64,000 bases of DNA, from contig NZ_CP042331.1 in NCBI RefSeq assembly GCF_008253865.1, positions 5,855,501 to 5,919,500 on the forward strand, read 5' to 3'. The notes under the pieces were generated by a model. It searched no databases, was not told where the DNA came from, and was given only the letters and a program-made list of their open reading frames with translations. The first letter of the stretch is position 1; the number at the start of each line of letters is the position of its first letter. The DNA comes from Bosea sp. F3-2 (GTDB taxonomy: Bacteria; Pseudomonadota; Alphaproteobacteria; Rhizobiales; Beijerinckiaceae). Below, one piece after another: positions 63,961 through 64,000 of this stretch. The position numbers and the translations under genes were made by a program.

Positions 63961-64000
63961 GGCCACCCCCCTGTCCGGAAGCGGCCGCCTGGGCGGCATC

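Overview
The window is chromosomal DNA of a high-GC alphaproteobacterium of the order Hyphomicrobiales (Rhizobiales). The gene content and the palindromic intergenic repeats fit a Bosea-like genus best, but that genus call is inference. Order-level support comes from four conserved neighbourhoods: ffh-rpsP-rimM-trmD; the lsrB/trxB/lrp block with greA-carB; carA/yqeY-dnaG-rpoD; and dapF-mtaB. No rRNA, tRNA, CRISPR array, transposase, integrase or phage gene was found. Coding density is high. Most genes are single-copy housekeeping or small metabolic units, interrupted by many palindromic repeats.

Layout. 1-8075: CBS protein, L,D-transpeptidase, DUF1236 protein plus a decayed relative, fadD, a sulfite-oxidase-fold enzyme, and dapF-mtaB. 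8216-12847: exported GyrI-like protein, MBL-fold hydrolase, a methyltransferase/LysE pair, a CAP-domain lipoprotein and a small secreted protein. 13159-17516: ffh, rpsP, rimM, a frameshifted HAD phosphatase, trmD. 17608-30340: inactive-looking rhodanese with aspartate aminotransferase, YaiI, a TctC binding protein, a SAF-domain dehydrogenase, PQQ-type sugar dehydrogenase, SemiSWEET, MltB, RidA, an oligopeptide-type binding protein, leuB. 30675-42241: msrP, ogt, an FMN reductase, a candidate AbcR sRNA, the LsrB/VtlR-type regulator, trxB, an ELM1-like protein, lrp, greA, carB. 42385-54112: MFS exporter with an ArsR-type regulator, methyltransferases, GtrA, a zinc-ribbon membrane protein pair, cfa, a DMT exporter with its LysR regulator, group III truncated haemoglobin, TyrA, NIPSNAP. 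54278-61029: carA, yqeY, vapBC, dnaG, rpoD. 61273-63960: a Tae4-like amidase, a glycine-zipper protein, a LysE exporter, YjbQ and small proteins.

Genes that work together: carA and carB (both subunits of one enzyme, 12 kb apart); ffh with the S16/RimM/TrmD translation cluster; dnaG and rpoD (macromolecular synthesis locus); and the LsrB/VtlR-type LysR regulator with an adjacent sRNA. That sRNA has a sigma70-like promoter, C/U-rich anti-Shine-Dalgarno loops and a strong terminator, all features of the AbcR (alpha-r15) family. Relatives of this regulator control AbcR-type sRNAs in Brucella and Agrobacterium.

The most interesting accessory item is an orphan Tae4-type (type VI secretion amidase effector 4) protein at 61273, with no visible T6SS genes or canonical Tai4 immunity gene, followed by a small glycine-zipper protein of unknown role. 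Other points: twin identical palindromic operators between the MFS exporter and its ArsR-type regulator; a 43-bp perfect inverted repeat at 19360-19518; repeats nested inside repeats at 45332-45692; repeat DNA that has become coding sequence at the TrmD C terminus; a DnaG zinc-binding domain without zinc ligands; and a rhodanese with Asp in place of the catalytic Cys.
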